A DNA stretch of 64,000 bases from positions 3,162,001-3,226,000 of the forward strand of contig NZ_CP010817.1 of NCBI RefSeq assembly GCF_000833025.1, written 5' to 3'. The position numbers and the translations under genes were made by a program. The stretch is from Myroides profundi. Lineage in GTDB: Bacteria; Bacteroidota; Bacteroidia; Flavobacteriales; Flavobacteriaceae. Under the pieces are notes generated by a model. The model was not told the origin of the DNA, ran no database searches, and saw only the letters and a list, made by a program, of their open reading frames with translations. Numbering within the stretch: the stretch's first letter is position 1; every line of letters begins with the position of its first letter. Below are positions 8,296 to 18,107 of the stretch, piece by piece.

Positions 8296-9474
8296 ATGAG
8301 TAAAAAAGTAGTTATTGTTTCTGCTGCTAGAACACCGATAGGAAGTTTCTTAGGAAGTTTATCAACTGTACCAGCTACAGTATTAGGTGCTACTGCTATT
8401 AAAGGGGCACTAGATAAGATCAACCTTGATGCTAATCTAGTAGATGAAGTATTGATGGGGAATGTAGTTCAAGCAGGAGAAGGACAAGCACCTGCACGTC
8501 AAGCGGCTTTAAAAGCAGGTTTGTCTAAAGAGGTAGCTTGTACTACAATAAATAAAGTTTGTGCATCAGGTATGAAAGCGATTATGCAAGGGACACAAGC
8601 TATTATGGCAGATGATGCAGAAATAGTTGTAGCAGGTGGAATGGAGAATATGAGTATGATTCCTCATTATGTTCACATGCGTAATGGTAACAAATTTGGT
8701 CCTGCAACTATCATTGATGGTTTACAAAATGACGGTCTAGTAGATGCTTATGACAATAATGCTATGGGAGTATCTGCAGACTTATGTGCTAGTACACATA
8801 ATATCTCAAGAGAAGAACAAGATAACTTCGCTATTAAATCTTATGAGCGTTCTGCAAAAGCATGGGATGCTGGTAAGTTTAACAACGAGGTAGTTCCAGT
8901 ATCTGTACCTCAACGAAGAGGAGATGCTATCGTAGTTTCTAAGGATGAGGAATACACGAATGTAAAATTAGATAAGATTACTTCTTTACGTCCTGCTTTT
9001 ACAAAAGAAGGAACTGTAACTGCTGCTAATGCTTCTACTATCAATGATGGAGCTGCTGCTGTGGTAATCATGAGCGAAGAAAAAGCATTAAGCTTAGGAT
9101 TAAAACCTCTAGCTTATATCAAAGGATATGCGGATGCTGCTCAAGAGCCTGAGTGGTTTACTACTGCTCCTGCTAAAGCATTGCCTAAAGCGCTTAAAAA
9201 AGCGAATGTAGCTATTGAAGATGTGGACTTCTTTGAATTTAACGAAGCGTTCTCTGTAGTTGGTATTGCAAATACTAAATTACTTAATATCGATCCAGAA
9301 AAGGTAAACGTAAACGGTGGAGCTGTTTCTTTAGGTCACCCTCTAGGATGTTCTGGTGCTCGTATCATCGTAACATTATTAAGTGTATTAGAACAAAACA
9401 ATGCAAAAATAGGAGCTGCTGCTATCTGTAATGGTGGTGGTGGTGCATCAGCATTAGTTATCGAAAGAGCTTAA
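8296..9474 (+). CDS. Acetyl-CoA C-acetyltransferase (thiolase)
   Basis: A 392-residue thiolase catalysing condensation or thiolysis of acetoacetyl-CoA. The acyl-accepting Cys89 is in NKVCASGMK, His348 in GHPLGCSG and the second catalytic Cys378 in CNGGGGAS near the C-terminus. The NEAFSV block is also present. Length and motifs match the biosynthetic/AtoB type rather than the longer FadA type. No neighbouring fatty-acid or butyrate genes; it stands alone with a terminator at 9490-9530, so its pathway (ketone body, fatty-acid oxidation or isoprenoid supply) is open. Confidence 0.93.
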   Translation: MSKKVVIVSAARTPIGSFLGSLSTVPATVLGATAIKGALDKINLDANLVDEVLMGNVVQAGEGQAPARQAALKAGLSKEVACTTINKVCASGMKAIMQGTQAIMADDAEIVVAGGMENMSMIPHYVHMRNGNKFGPATIIDGLQNDGLVDAYDNNAMGVSADLCASTHNISREEQDNFAIKSYERSAKAWDAGKFNNEVVPVSVPQRRGDAIVVSKDEEYTNVKLDKITSLRPAFTKEGTVTAANASTINDGAAAVVIMSEEKALSLGLKPLAYIKGYADAAQEPEWFTTAPAKALPKALKKANVAIEDVDFFEFNEAFSVVGIANTKLLNIDPEKVNVNGGAVSLGHPLGCSGARIIVTLLSVLEQNNAKIGAAAICNGGGGASALVIERA

Positions 9475-9489
9475 TTTTTAATAATATAT

Positions 9490-9530
9490 TCAAGATGAGT
9501 TTGATTAGTTCAAACTCATCTTTTATTTTT
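9490..9530 (+). terminator. Terminator of the thiolase gene
   Basis: A 12-bp perfect stem (aagatgagtttg / caaactcatctt, 7-base loop) then a T-rich tail. The -33 motif of the next gene is embedded in the left arm. Confidence 0.8.
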
Positions 9531-9531
9531 G
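9500..9531 (+). promoter_or_regulatory. Promoter of the NlpC/P60 gene, overlapping a terminator
   Basis: TTTG (9500-9503), 20 bases, TATTTTTG (9524-9531). Transcription would start near 9538, 16 bases before the ATG, leaving a very short leader. The promoter spans the upstream gene's terminator hairpin. Confidence 0.6.
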
Positions 9532-9553
9532 TACTTTAATTCAAACCTATATT

Positions 9554-10315
9554 ATGTTTGCATATTGCAACCTTGCCATTGTACCCTTAAGACTTGAACC
9601 AAGCGACAGAAGCGAAATGGTATCTCAAGTCCTTTTCGGTGAACACTTTACTATTTTAGAAAGAACAGAGAAGTGGTCGAAAATAGAATTAGCTTTCGAC
9701 AAGTACCAAGGTTGGATAGATAATAAACAATATCAAGAAATCTCTGAAGAAGATTATAAATACCTTCAAAATACATCTGTTATTCACTCTGCGGAGTTAG
9801 TAGATTTTATTTCTTCTAACAACAATCACTTAATGGCAGTACCTCTAGGTAGTTGTCTTACAGGGTTAAAAAAGAATAGCATCAACACAGATAACTTCAC
9901 TTATGAAGGACTGACTATCACTGGTCAATTTACAAAACAAACTTTTCTAAAGACTGCGTTTATGTACTTAAACACTCCTTACTTATGGGGAGGGAAAACG
10001 CCTTTCGGAATAGACTGTTCTGGTTTCACCCAAATGGTTTACAGAATCAATGGATATAGAATTCCCAGAGATGCCTCACAACAAGCAGCTATAGGAGAAG
10101 CCTTAAGTTTCATAGAAGAAAGTGAAATAGGTGACTTAGCTTTCTTTGACAATGCCGAGGGTAATATCATCCATGTAGGGATAATCATGGAGAACAACTA
10201 TATCATACATGCTCATGGAAAAGTGCGTATAGACAGACTGGATCACTTAGGAATTTATAATATCGATTCTGGTAGACATACTCATAAACTAAGAGTAATC
10301 AAGAAAATCATTTAA
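9554..10315 (+). CDS. NlpC/P60 family (C40) peptidase with SH3 domains
   Basis: A 253-residue cysteine peptidase expected to cut the peptide stems of peptidoglycan between D-Glu and the diamino acid. Two SH3b-like regions fill residues 1-120 (PLRLEPSDRSEMVSQ and GWIDNKQYQ are the SH3 marks). The catalytic domain has Cys155 in GIDCSGF, His207 in IIHVGI and a third polar residue near His219. No signal peptide is visible, so it either acts on recycled peptides in the cytoplasm or leaves by another route. The layout resembles the bacterial dipeptidyl-peptidase VI type. Confidence 0.9.
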   Translation: MFAYCNLAIVPLRLEPSDRSEMVSQVLFGEHFTILERTEKWSKIELAFDKYQGWIDNKQYQEISEEDYKYLQNTSVIHSAELVDFISSNNNHLMAVPLGSCLTGLKKNSINTDNFTYEGLTITGQFTKQTFLKTAFMYLNTPYLWGGKTPFGIDCSGFTQMVYRINGYRIPRDASQQAAIGEALSFIEESEIGDLAFFDNAEGNIIHVGIIMENNYIIHAHGKVRIDRLDHLGIYNIDSGRHTHKLRVIKKII

Positions 10316-10447
10316 GTCTATAGTAAGTTTATATATCGGCTTTTCTAATAAGATCACAATTCATTACAAGGACTTATGTAATCGTTTTTTTATTGACTAT
10401 TTTATCCTATTTAGCTCAAAAACTATTCGTTAAGACACTAGAAAGTA

Positions 10448-10480
10448 TTTGATATTGCAAAAAAAATAAACGTATCTTTG
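10448..10480 (+). promoter_or_regulatory. Promoter of the DEAD-box helicase gene
   Basis: TTTG (10448-10451), 21 bases, TATCTTTG (10473-10480), close to the flavobacterial consensus. The start of RNA would be about 10487, so the in-frame TTG at 10478 cannot be the start codon and the ATG at 10499 is preferred. Confidence 0.65.
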
Positions 10481-10498
10481 CTGCAAATATCGATATAT

Positions 10499-11848
10499 AT
10501 GAATACTTTCGAGCAATTTAATCTACCGAAAGCCCTTGAAAAAGCTCTTAATGAGCTTAATATTATTTCACCAACTCCTATACAAGCTAAATCATTTCCA
10601 GTTATTCTTTCTGGAAGAGATATGATGGGTATTGCCCAAACAGGTACAGGAAAGACATTCGCCTACCTTCTACCTATCTTAAAACAATGGAAGTTTAGCC
10701 ATGCTGAGTCTCCTAGAGTAGTGATACTAGTACCTACACGTGAGCTTGTAGTACAAGTAGTAGATGAAGTAGAAAAGCTTACAGCCTATATGTCTGTAAG
10801 AACATTAGGGGTATATGGTGGTACCAATATCAATACACAACGAAAAGCTGTTTATGAAGGTGTAGATATCCTAGTAGGTACACCTGGACGTATGATGGAC
10901 TTAGCTTTAGATGGAGTATTGCGTTTTGATAATTTACAGAAGTTAGTCATTGATGAATTTGATGAAATACTAAACTTAGGGTTTAGAACACAGCTTACAT
11001 CTATTCTTACAATGATGAAAGGAAAACGTCAAAATATCTTATTCTCTGCTACTATGACAGAAGAAGTAGACGAAGTACTTGACGAATATTTTGACTTCCC
11101 TGAAGAAGTTTCTCTTGCTCCTTCTGGAACTCCGTTAGAGAATATAGATCAACAGATATATAATGTACCTAACTTCAACACGAAGTTAAATCTATTAATG
11201 CACTTACTTAGCAATAAAGAAGAGTTTAATAGGGTACTTATCTTTATCAACAGTAAACGTCTTGCAGATGTTGTAATGGAGAAATTAGAGGCTGCCTTTC
11301 CTGAAGAGTTCACTGTAATTCACTCTAACAAATCTCAAAACTTCCGTATGAGATCTATGGCTGAGTTCCAAGCGAATGAATTAAGAGGTCTTCTAACTAC
11401 AGATATAATGGCTCGTGGACTTGATATCTCTGATATTAGCCACGTAATCAACTTACAGTTCACTGACTCTCCAGAACAGTATATTCACCGAATAGGACGT
11501 ACAGGACGTGCTGATAAAAAAGGTACGGCTATCTCTATCGTAGACCCTAAAGAGGAAGAAGTAAAATTAGCTGCAGAGATTCTAATGGAGAAAGAACTTA
11601 GAGCAATGACAATCCCAGAAGAAGTAGTCATCTCTGAGTCACTTATGGAGTTTGAAAAATCTAAGTTAAAGTCTAAACAACTTGCTAAGGTTAAAAAGCC
11701 TATAGAAAAAGGAGCTGCTTTCCACGAGAAAAAAGATAAAAACCAAAAGGTAAATCTTGGAGGTCCTGGTAAACGTAACCCACGTAAAACTAAACCTCGT
11801 AACAGAGCAGTAGAAGCAAAAAGAGCTGCTAAACGCAAGAATAAATAA
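10499..11848 (+). CDS. DEAD-box-type ATP-dependent RNA helicase (DEFD variant)
   Basis: A 449-residue RNA helicase. In order: Q motif (FNLPKAL...PTPIQ), motif I AQTGTGKT, Ia PTRELV, GG and TPGR motifs, motif II, motif III SAT (FSATM), motif IV region LIFINSK, motif V DIMARGLDI and motif VI HRIGRTGR, followed by a ~75-residue very basic tail rich in Lys/Arg/Gly that probably binds RNA. Motif II reads DEFD (VIDEFDEIL) rather than DEAD; the Asp-Glu and final Asp are kept, so ATPase activity is expected. Likely roles are ribosome assembly or cold adaptation. It is monocistronic, with its own promoter and terminator. Confidence 0.92.
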   Translation: MNTFEQFNLPKALEKALNELNIISPTPIQAKSFPVILSGRDMMGIAQTGTGKTFAYLLPILKQWKFSHAESPRVVILVPTRELVVQVVDEVEKLTAYMSVRTLGVYGGTNINTQRKAVYEGVDILVGTPGRMMDLALDGVLRFDNLQKLVIDEFDEILNLGFRTQLTSILTMMKGKRQNILFSATMTEEVDEVLDEYFDFPEEVSLAPSGTPLENIDQQIYNVPNFNTKLNLLMHLLSNKEEFNRVLIFINSKRLADVVMEKLEAAFPEEFTVIHSNKSQNFRMRSMAEFQANELRGLLTTDIMARGLDISDISHVINLQFTDSPEQYIHRIGRTGRADKKGTAISIVDPKEEEVKLAAEILMEKELRAMTIPEEVVISESLMEFEKSKLKSKQLAKVKKPIEKGAAFHEKKDKNQKVNLGGPGKRNPRKTKPRNRAVEAKRAAKRKNK

Positions 11849-11862
11849 GATAATCAAACCAT

Positions 11863-11903
11863 AAAAAAAGCGTGCTAAATCTTGATTTAGCACGCTTTTT
11901 TTT
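11863..11903 (+). terminator. Terminator of the helicase gene
   Basis: A perfect hairpin (aaaaaaagcgtgctaaatc / gatttagcacgcttttttt) with A and T tracts; it may also stop the convergent permease transcript. Confidence 0.9.
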
Positions 11904-11950
11904 ATCTAAACGTATTCTCTTTTTATCTCTTAAAAGAAAGAATACATCAT

Positions 11951-13321
11951 TTACTCTTTTATGTTTTCTTCTACAGCCTGTGGATTGTGTTTATACTTAA
12001 AGATAATAGCAAACAATATAGTCACCACTAAAGCGTATCCTGCGAATATAAGCCATGAATGTCTCCAACCTTCTAACTGCAAAGTAACATCTTCTTGACT
12101 ATATACAAAGTGATTCACAATGTACTGAGCGATAAGCATACCTATTGTTGCACCAAAACCGTTAGTCATCATCATAAATACCCCTTGAGCTGAAGAACGA
12201 ATATCTTCACTTGTCTCATTATCTACATATAGAGATCCTGATACATTAAAGAAGTCAAATGCAATTCCATAAACAATCATAGACAATATAAACATCCATA
12301 CTCCGTTTCCTGGATCACCTATACCAAAGAATCCAAAACGAAGAACCCAAGCAAACATTGACATCAACATTACTACTTTAATACCAAATTTTCTAAGAAC
12401 AAATGGAATTAATAAGATACACAATGTTTCTGAAACTTGAGATAACGAGATTAACGCATTAGCATTATGTGCTCCCCAAGAGTCAGCATATTCTGGTACT
12501 TTAGAGAAGCTTGTGATAAAAGGATTCGCATATCCATTCGTAATCTGTAATGACACTCCCAACAACATTGAGAAGATAAAGAATACTGCCATCTTCTTCT
12601 CTTTAAACAAACTGAATGCCTTTAACCCAAATGCGTCTGCTAAACTCTGCTTCTCATTAGATTTATTAATAGGACAATTAGGCAATACAAAACTGTATAA
12701 GAAAAGAACTATTCCTAAAACACCTGACACAAAGAATTGATAATAATTAGACTGGAAGCTTTCAAAATCGATATCTCCACCAAAGTTAAATCCTAAAGAA
12801 CCATCACTGTGGAACCCAAAGAAGTTAACAAACAACATCGCACAGATAAATCCTACTGTACCAAAAGTACGTATAGGCGGAAAGGCCTTAATCGTATCGA
12901 GGTGATTCTGTTTTAATATTGCATAAGAAGTTGAATTAGATAAAGCGATTGTAGGCATAAAGAAAGCTACACTACAAGTGTAAAGTGTAAAGATCGTTGT
13001 AAAATCAACATGATCTCCTGCTATAAAACCATAATAACCTGTAGCCATCATAAAAATAGCTGCAGCTAAGTGATTCAATCCTAATAATCTCTGAACTGGT
13101 ATCCATCTATCAGCTACTATTCCCATGATAGCAGGCATAAAAATAGATACTATACCTTGCATAGCATAAAAAAGACCAATCTTAGGCCCTAGCCCCACTG
13201 ATCCTAAATAGTTCCCCATAGATGTTAAATAAGCTCCCCAAACAGCAAATTCGAGGTAACTCATCAACGTCAATTTTGCTTTTACATTCATTACGTGTGA
13301 TATTATTTCTGTGTTATTCAT
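11951..13321 (-). CDS. Nucleoside permease, NupG-type MFS transporter
   Basis: A 456-residue inner-membrane protein with about 12 hydrophobic segments. The N-terminal block (LTLMSYLEFAVWGAYLTSMG), the GIVADRWIP loop between helices 2 and 3, and the C-terminal half are characteristic of the NupG/XapB nucleoside:H+ symporter branch. A second in-frame Met at residue 11 is also a plausible start. The gene stands alone next to cmk; whether it takes up nucleosides or another sugar derivative is inference from the family. Confidence 0.8.
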   Translation of the reverse strand: MNNTEIISHVMNVKAKLTLMSYLEFAVWGAYLTSMGNYLGSVGLGPKIGLFYAMQGIVSIFMPAIMGIVADRWIPVQRLLGLNHLAAAIFMMATGYYGFIAGDHVDFTTIFTLYTCSVAFFMPTIALSNSTSYAILKQNHLDTIKAFPPIRTFGTVGFICAMLFVNFFGFHSDGSLGFNFGGDIDFESFQSNYYQFFVSGVLGIVLFLYSFVLPNCPINKSNEKQSLADAFGLKAFSLFKEKKMAVFFIFSMLLGVSLQITNGYANPFITSFSKVPEYADSWGAHNANALISLSQVSETLCILLIPFVLRKFGIKVVMLMSMFAWVLRFGFFGIGDPGNGVWMFILSMIVYGIAFDFFNVSGSLYVDNETSEDIRSSAQGVFMMMTNGFGATIGMLIAQYIVNHFVYSQEDVTLQLEGWRHSWLIFAGYALVVTILFAIIFKYKHNPQAVEENIKE

Positions 13322-13372
13322 TTAAGAAATTACTCTCTTAAACTTCATTTTATAAGTGTGTGTATAAATTGC

Positions 13373-14059
13373 TTATTTAATTCTTTTTTGCGCTAACTCC
13401 AGAATTAAATTAAACTGTTCTTCTATAGTTAAATTAGAATTATCTACCTCTATTGCATCATCTGCCTTTACTAGTGGTGAATCTGCTCTACTTGTGTCTA
13501 TTTTATCCCTTTCTACTACATTGTGAAACACTGCATCATAACTCACATTAGGGTCTTTTTCCTTTAATTCGTCAAAGCGTCTTTGAGCACGTATCTCTGG
13601 AGAGGCAGTCATAAATATCTTTAACTCTGCATCAGGAAACACAACTGTCCCTATATCTCTTCCATCCATTACTACTCCTTTAGACTTACCTAAGTTTTGT
13701 TGTTGTTCTACCAACTTTCTTCTTACCTCAGGTACTTCTGCTATCTGACTTACAAACTGTGATACCTCTAAACTGCGGATCACACCTTCTACATTCTCTT
13801 GGTTTAAAAACACTTCTGCAAACCCCTTTTCAGGATTGTACTCAAAGTGCAGTTCTACTGATGGTAATGACTCTATTAATCCTTCTCTATTGAAGTAATT
13901 TTCTTTTATCAAACCTTTTCTCATTGCAGACAAAGTAACTGCTCTATACATAGCTCCTGTGTCTATATATACATAGCTAAGAGACTTCGCTAATGATTTC
14001 GCTAATGTACTTTTCCCCGTAGAGGAAAAACCATCAATCGCTATAGTAATCTTTTTCAA
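13373..14059 (-). CDS. Cytidylate kinase
   Basis: A 228-residue kinase converting CMP/dCMP to the diphosphates. The P loop is at residues 10-18 (GFSSTGKST), followed by the family blocks DTGAMYRAVT, DGRDIGTVVFPDA (CMP-binding and LID approach) and ASPEIRAQRR. Length is normal. It lies about 50 bases downstream of the nucleoside permease start region but is separately oriented leftward ahead of it, so cmk and the permease could be co-transcribed (cmk first). It is followed upstream by a 320-base gap. Confidence 0.95.
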   Translation of the reverse strand: MKKITIAIDGFSSTGKSTLAKSLAKSLSYVYIDTGAMYRAVTLSAMRKGLIKENYFNREGLIESLPSVELHFEYNPEKGFAEVFLNQENVEGVIRSLEVSQFVSQIAEVPEVRRKLVEQQQNLGKSKGVVMDGRDIGTVVFPDAELKIFMTASPEIRAQRRFDELKEKDPNVSYDAVFHNVVERDKIDTSRADSPLVKADDAIEVDNSNLTIEEQFNLILELAQKRIK

Positions 14060-14325
14060 ATTGAAAAATTTAAAATTAGTTTAAAACTCATTGATTTGTC
14101 AAATATAGCAGTATTTATAACCTATAGTATCTTTTTTAAAATACTTTATACTTGGCTATTTTTAATCAAAATACCTTTTTAAAACACTCATTGTAAAACA
14201 AATACTAAAAAAGCTCCTTAAAATTACAACTATTTTCAACAATAATGGCTAGCAAAAGTAAGTTAATCTGTAAAAATTCCCATCATTTTAAGGACACAAA
14301 ATACAGTCTAAAGCCTCTTATAACT
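14060..14325. other. Intergenic gap between cmk and lon
   Basis: AT-rich spacing DNA. No open frame, repeat or RNA gene was recognised; it should contain the cmk promoter, but no clear TAnnTTTG motif with a matching -33 was identified. Confidence 0.5.
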
Positions 14326-14359
14326 AAAAAAGCCTCACTTTATAAAAGTGAGGCTTTTT
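14326..14359 (-). terminator. Terminator of lon
   Basis: A hairpin with a 12-bp stem (aaagcctcactt / aagtgaggcttt) bounded by A and T runs, 20 bases past the lon stop codon. Confidence 0.85.
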
Positions 14360-14378
14360 CTATCCTATCTAATAAGTT

Positions 14379-16847
14379 TTACTTTTTAGCTATTTCTAGC
14401 TTCTTAGCATTCTTAACTTTTTGATTTGTAATAGCGATCTCTAAGACTTCTTCCATTTTATCTACATAATGGAAAGTCAATCCTTTAAGATACTCTTCTT
14501 TAATATCATCGATATCTTTTCTATTGTCTTTACACAAGATGATCTCTTTCACATTAGCACGCTTAGCGGCAAGAATCTTCTCTTTAATACCTCCTACAGG
14601 AAGCACCTTACCTCTTAAAGTAATCTCACCTGTCATCGCTAAGTTCTTTTTCACCTTGCGTTGAGTAAATGACGATACCATAGAGGTCAACATCGTAATA
14701 CCTGCACTAGGCCCATCTTTAGGCGTTGCTCCTTCTGGTACGTGGATATGTATCTTATAGTTATCGAATACTTCTTGAGCTATGCCCAACTCTTCTGCAT
14801 GAGCCTTAATATACTCTAATGCGATAGTAGCAGACTCTTTCATCACTGTCCCTAAGTTACCCGTGATAGATAGCTCACCTTTACCTTTAGAGATAATCGA
14901 CTCTATATATAGAATATCACCTCCTACACTAGTCCACGCTAATCCTGTTACTACACCAGCCACATCATTATTCTCATACTTATCATTTTCAAAACGTGGT
15001 GTACCTAAGATCTTTTTGATATCCTCTTCTGTCATCTTCACATTATACTCCTCTTCCATCACGATATTCTTAGCTACACCTCTAGCGATATGTGCTAGTT
15101 GCTTATCTAAGCCACGTACTCCAGACTCTCTTGTATAATTTGTGATAATAAACTCCATCTGTTTTTTACCAATCACTACATCTTTAGAAGTTACTCCATG
15201 TGCCTTTAATTGTTTTTCTAACAAATGTTGTTTACCTATCTCTACTTTTTCTTCTATCGTATACCCTGTCATCTCGATAATCTCCATACGGTCTCTTAAT
15301 GCAGGTTGTATAGTACTTAAGCTATTAGATGTAGCGATAAACATCACCTTAGACAAGTCATATCCCATCTCTAAGAAGTTATCATAGAACTCGTGATTTT
15401 GTTCTGGATCTAATACTTCTAACAATGCAGAAGAAGGATCACCATTATGACTAGAAGATAACTTATCTATCTCATCTAATAAAAACACCGGATTAGATGT
15501 CTTTGCTTTCTTTAGACTCTGAATAATACGTCCAGGCATAGCCCCTATATATGTCTTTCTATGTCCTCTGATCTCTGCCTCATCGCGTAACCCTCCTAGA
15601 GAAATACGCACATACTCACGACCTAATGCATCAGCTATAGATCTACCGATAGAAGTCTTACCTACTCCTGGAGGTCCATATAGACACAGAATAGGAGACT
15701 TAAGATCATTTCTTAGCTTCAGAACAGCCATGTGCTCTAAGACACGCTTCTTCACCTCTTCTATTCCATAATGATCTTTATCTAACTGCTTCTGAGCATT
15801 CTTTAAGTTAAAGACATCCTTAGAATAATGATTCCAAGGTAACTCTAAGAACAACTCTAAATAGTTTCGTTGAATACCAAACTCAGCCACTTGAGGGTTC
15901 ATTCTTTGGAACTTCATCAACTCCTTATCGAAGCGCTCTTGTACTTCCTTAGACCACTTTTTATTAGCAGCTTTCTTACGCATTTCTTCAAACTCCTCTT
16001 CATTTGAGAAACCACCCAATTCTTCTTGGATTGTTTTCATTTGTTGATGTAAGAAATACTCTTTTTGTTGTTGATCTAGATCAACTCTAACTTTCGTTTG
16101 AATATCATTGCGCAACTGAAGTTTTTGTAACTCTAAAGTCATCATCTTTAGAGCTTCTAAGCCTCTAGCGTTTAGATCATCTATATTTAGTAATCGTTGC
16201 TTATCAGCAATATCCATACTCATATTAGAAGACACGAAGTTAATCAAGAAAGATTCACTAGAAATATTCTCAATAGCAAATGCTGCATCTGAAGGAATAT
16301 TTGGGTTCTCCTTGATAATCTCTAAAGCAGTCTCTTTAATAGAATCTACAATAGCTGAGAACTCTTTATTCTTCTTGTTTGGGCGTTTCTCTTCACGAGC
16401 TACCACATTCGCCTTCATATAAGGTTCTTCTTGTGTCAGTTCCGTAATCTCAAAGCGTTTTTTACCTTGTAAGATAACTGTGATATTTCCGTCAGGCAAC
16501 TTTAATAGCTTGATGATACGAGCCACTGTTCCTGTATGATATATCTCATTGATACCAGGATCATCAGTTCCTTCGTCTATCTGTGCTACTACACCTATCG
16601 TTTTATCTCCTTTATTTGCTCTATTTAATAATTCAATAGACTTATCTCTACCTGCTGTAATAGGAATCACTACACCTGGGAATAATACCATATTTCTCAA
16701 TGGTAATATCGGAAGTGAAGTAGGTAACTCTTCTTTATTCATTTCTTCTTCATCTTCACTCGAAAAAATTGGAATAAACTCTGAATCTCCATCTCCTAAA
16801 TCTTGCAACGACAAGTTGTCAAATGTTATTAATTTTTGATTTGCCAT
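14379..16847 (-). CDS. Lon protease
   Basis: An 822-residue ATP-dependent serine protease that degrades misfolded and regulatory proteins in the cytoplasm. N-terminal LON substrate domain (residues ~40-250), coiled region, AAA+ module with Walker A at 391-398 (GPPGVGKT) and Walker B FLLDEIDK, then the peptidase domain with the Ser714-Lys757 dyad (DGPSAG and GGIKEKIL). An acidic N-terminal extension (residues 19-40) precedes the LON domain, as in other Bacteroidota. It is monocistronic with a terminator. Confidence 0.97.
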   Translation of the reverse strand: MANQKLITFDNLSLQDLGDGDSEFIPIFSSEDEEEMNKEELPTSLPILPLRNMVLFPGVVIPITAGRDKSIELLNRANKGDKTIGVVAQIDEGTDDPGINEIYHTGTVARIIKLLKLPDGNITVILQGKKRFEITELTQEEPYMKANVVAREEKRPNKKNKEFSAIVDSIKETALEIIKENPNIPSDAAFAIENISSESFLINFVSSNMSMDIADKQRLLNIDDLNARGLEALKMMTLELQKLQLRNDIQTKVRVDLDQQQKEYFLHQQMKTIQEELGGFSNEEEFEEMRKKAANKKWSKEVQERFDKELMKFQRMNPQVAEFGIQRNYLELFLELPWNHYSKDVFNLKNAQKQLDKDHYGIEEVKKRVLEHMAVLKLRNDLKSPILCLYGPPGVGKTSIGRSIADALGREYVRISLGGLRDEAEIRGHRKTYIGAMPGRIIQSLKKAKTSNPVFLLDEIDKLSSSHNGDPSSALLEVLDPEQNHEFYDNFLEMGYDLSKVMFIATSNSLSTIQPALRDRMEIIEMTGYTIEEKVEIGKQHLLEKQLKAHGVTSKDVVIGKKQMEFIITNYTRESGVRGLDKQLAHIARGVAKNIVMEEEYNVKMTEEDIKKILGTPRFENDKYENNDVAGVVTGLAWTSVGGDILYIESIISKGKGELSITGNLGTVMKESATIALEYIKAHAEELGIAQEVFDNYKIHIHVPEGATPKDGPSAGITMLTSMVSSFTQRKVKKNLAMTGEITLRGKVLPVGGIKEKILAAKRANVKEIILCKDNRKDIDDIKEEYLKGLTFHYVDKMEEVLEIAITNQKVKNAKKLEIAKK

Positions 16848-16988
16848 ATGTATTTTTACGTCATTTTGTCAGTTAACAATTTTTTCTCGACATAGCCAAA
16901 CTACAACCACACCCATAACCAACTGATTACCAACAAAAACATTAATTTTTAATTGTTCTACTTATATAATATTCCAATCTTTATGCCA

Positions 16989-17024
16989 CAAAAAAATCCT
17001 TACTATTATGGCAAGGATTTTTTG
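16989..17024 (-). terminator. Terminator of the lipoprotein gene ending at 17049
   Basis: The stem aaaatccttgcc / ggcaaggatttt-type pair surrounded by A and T runs (read leftward), 25 bases past the stop codon. Confidence 0.7.
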
Positions 17025-17048
17025 TCTTTTATGTTAAAATACAAAATA

Positions 17049-18020
17049 TTATTTACTTGGCGAAGAAATGATTATTACAGAAAAATCTCCATAAGTAATT
17101 TTTACCTTTTTATCTTTATGTTCCTCTTCCACTCCTACTAGAGTTGCCTCAAATCTACCCTTTAGTAGAAACTTATTAGGGTCTTTTTTATCTTTCTCTG
17201 CATAATCAAAACGCAAGAAACCTTCGTTCTCTGCTACATCCTGAGAAGTGTACTTAACTCCATAAGGAGAAGTATACTCTACATTAAACCATCCTAGTTT
17301 CTTAAAATCTTTAGGATCATTCGAGACTACGATATCTCCATTATAAGGGAAATCTAGCACTATCTTCTGTGTCTTCTCTACTCCATCTATACTAGATACA
17401 TACGCTCTTCCTCCCTTTACTTCTACAGATTCCTCAGGATTAGTAAAAGGTTCATTATCTGCAAAAGCTTCTAAGTACGTCGCTTCTTTTCTAACAAAAG
17501 GAATATCTACAAAGCTTCCACTTATCGGAAATGGCTTTAAGTTTGGGTTATCTTGAATACTAGGCATCATACGCTTAATGTCAAAATCACCTGATACCAC
17601 TCTCGCTTTTCTATTAATATTACCGATAGACATAATCCCTGTCACGATATTAGGGCGTAGCGTATCCTTCGTTGTATACAGAAGCTTATTCTCCCATGAA
17701 TAGTAATTACTCTCATTCACATTAGTAGGGAAGTTACCAGACTGAAACTTCAAAGTTCTAAGTATCAACTCATCATTTTCAAAATTCTCACTTCCTGCTA
17801 ACTTCACTTTTATTTCTAAGCGTCCGTTTTTATCTAACTCAGCCACTATACCTTCACGCATCAGGATAGTCTCTCCTTGATTATGAATAGTCATAATCGG
17901 TTTACCTACTCCCTGCTCTCCTTCTATGATAGTATCATACGATTCATTATCACATGAAGCTACAGTCATAGCGGTGATAGAAAATAAACTAATTGCTAAT
18001 ATTCTAAATGTCTTTTTCAT
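17049..18020 (-). CDS. Hypothetical lipoprotein (DUF-type)
   Basis: A 323-residue exported lipoprotein. I chose the Met at 18020 because it gives a regular type II signal (MKKTFRILAISLFSITAMTVASC, Cys23 lipidated), ten codons in from the longest frame. After the Cys, DNESYDTII leads into a mature chain that looks beta-rich, with repeated short hydrophobic strands and an extra KFLLKGRFEATLVG strand pair near the end. I do not recognise a family or an active site. It is followed by a terminator and preceded by the UMF1 transporter with a 57-base gap. Confidence 0.75.
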   Translation of the reverse strand: MKKTFRILAISLFSITAMTVASCDNESYDTIIEGEQGVGKPIMTIHNQGETILMREGIVAELDKNGRLEIKVKLAGSENFENDELILRTLKFQSGNFPTNVNESNYYSWENKLLYTTKDTLRPNIVTGIMSIGNINRKARVVSGDFDIKRMMPSIQDNPNLKPFPISGSFVDIPFVRKEATYLEAFADNEPFTNPEESVEVKGGRAYVSSIDGVEKTQKIVLDFPYNGDIVVSNDPKDFKKLGWFNVEYTSPYGVKYTSQDVAENEGFLRFDYAEKDKKDPNKFLLKGRFEATLVGVEEEHKDKKVKITYGDFSVIIISSPSK

Positions 18021-18107
18021 ATTATAACTTACTATTCGTAAAGTAATCAATTTTTAAAAATATTTCAATAACAAAAATACAATCTTATTTCTTTTTTAAT
18101 ACTAATT

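Noticed and set aside
16848..16950. Heat-shock operator upstream of lon
   Set aside because: A gtca/tgac motif pair was noticed, but neither CIRCE nor another known heat-shock site could be recognised.
16953..17141. 62-codon frame upstream of lon
   Set aside because: Runs across the terminator of the lipoprotein gene and overlaps that gene's end on the other strand.
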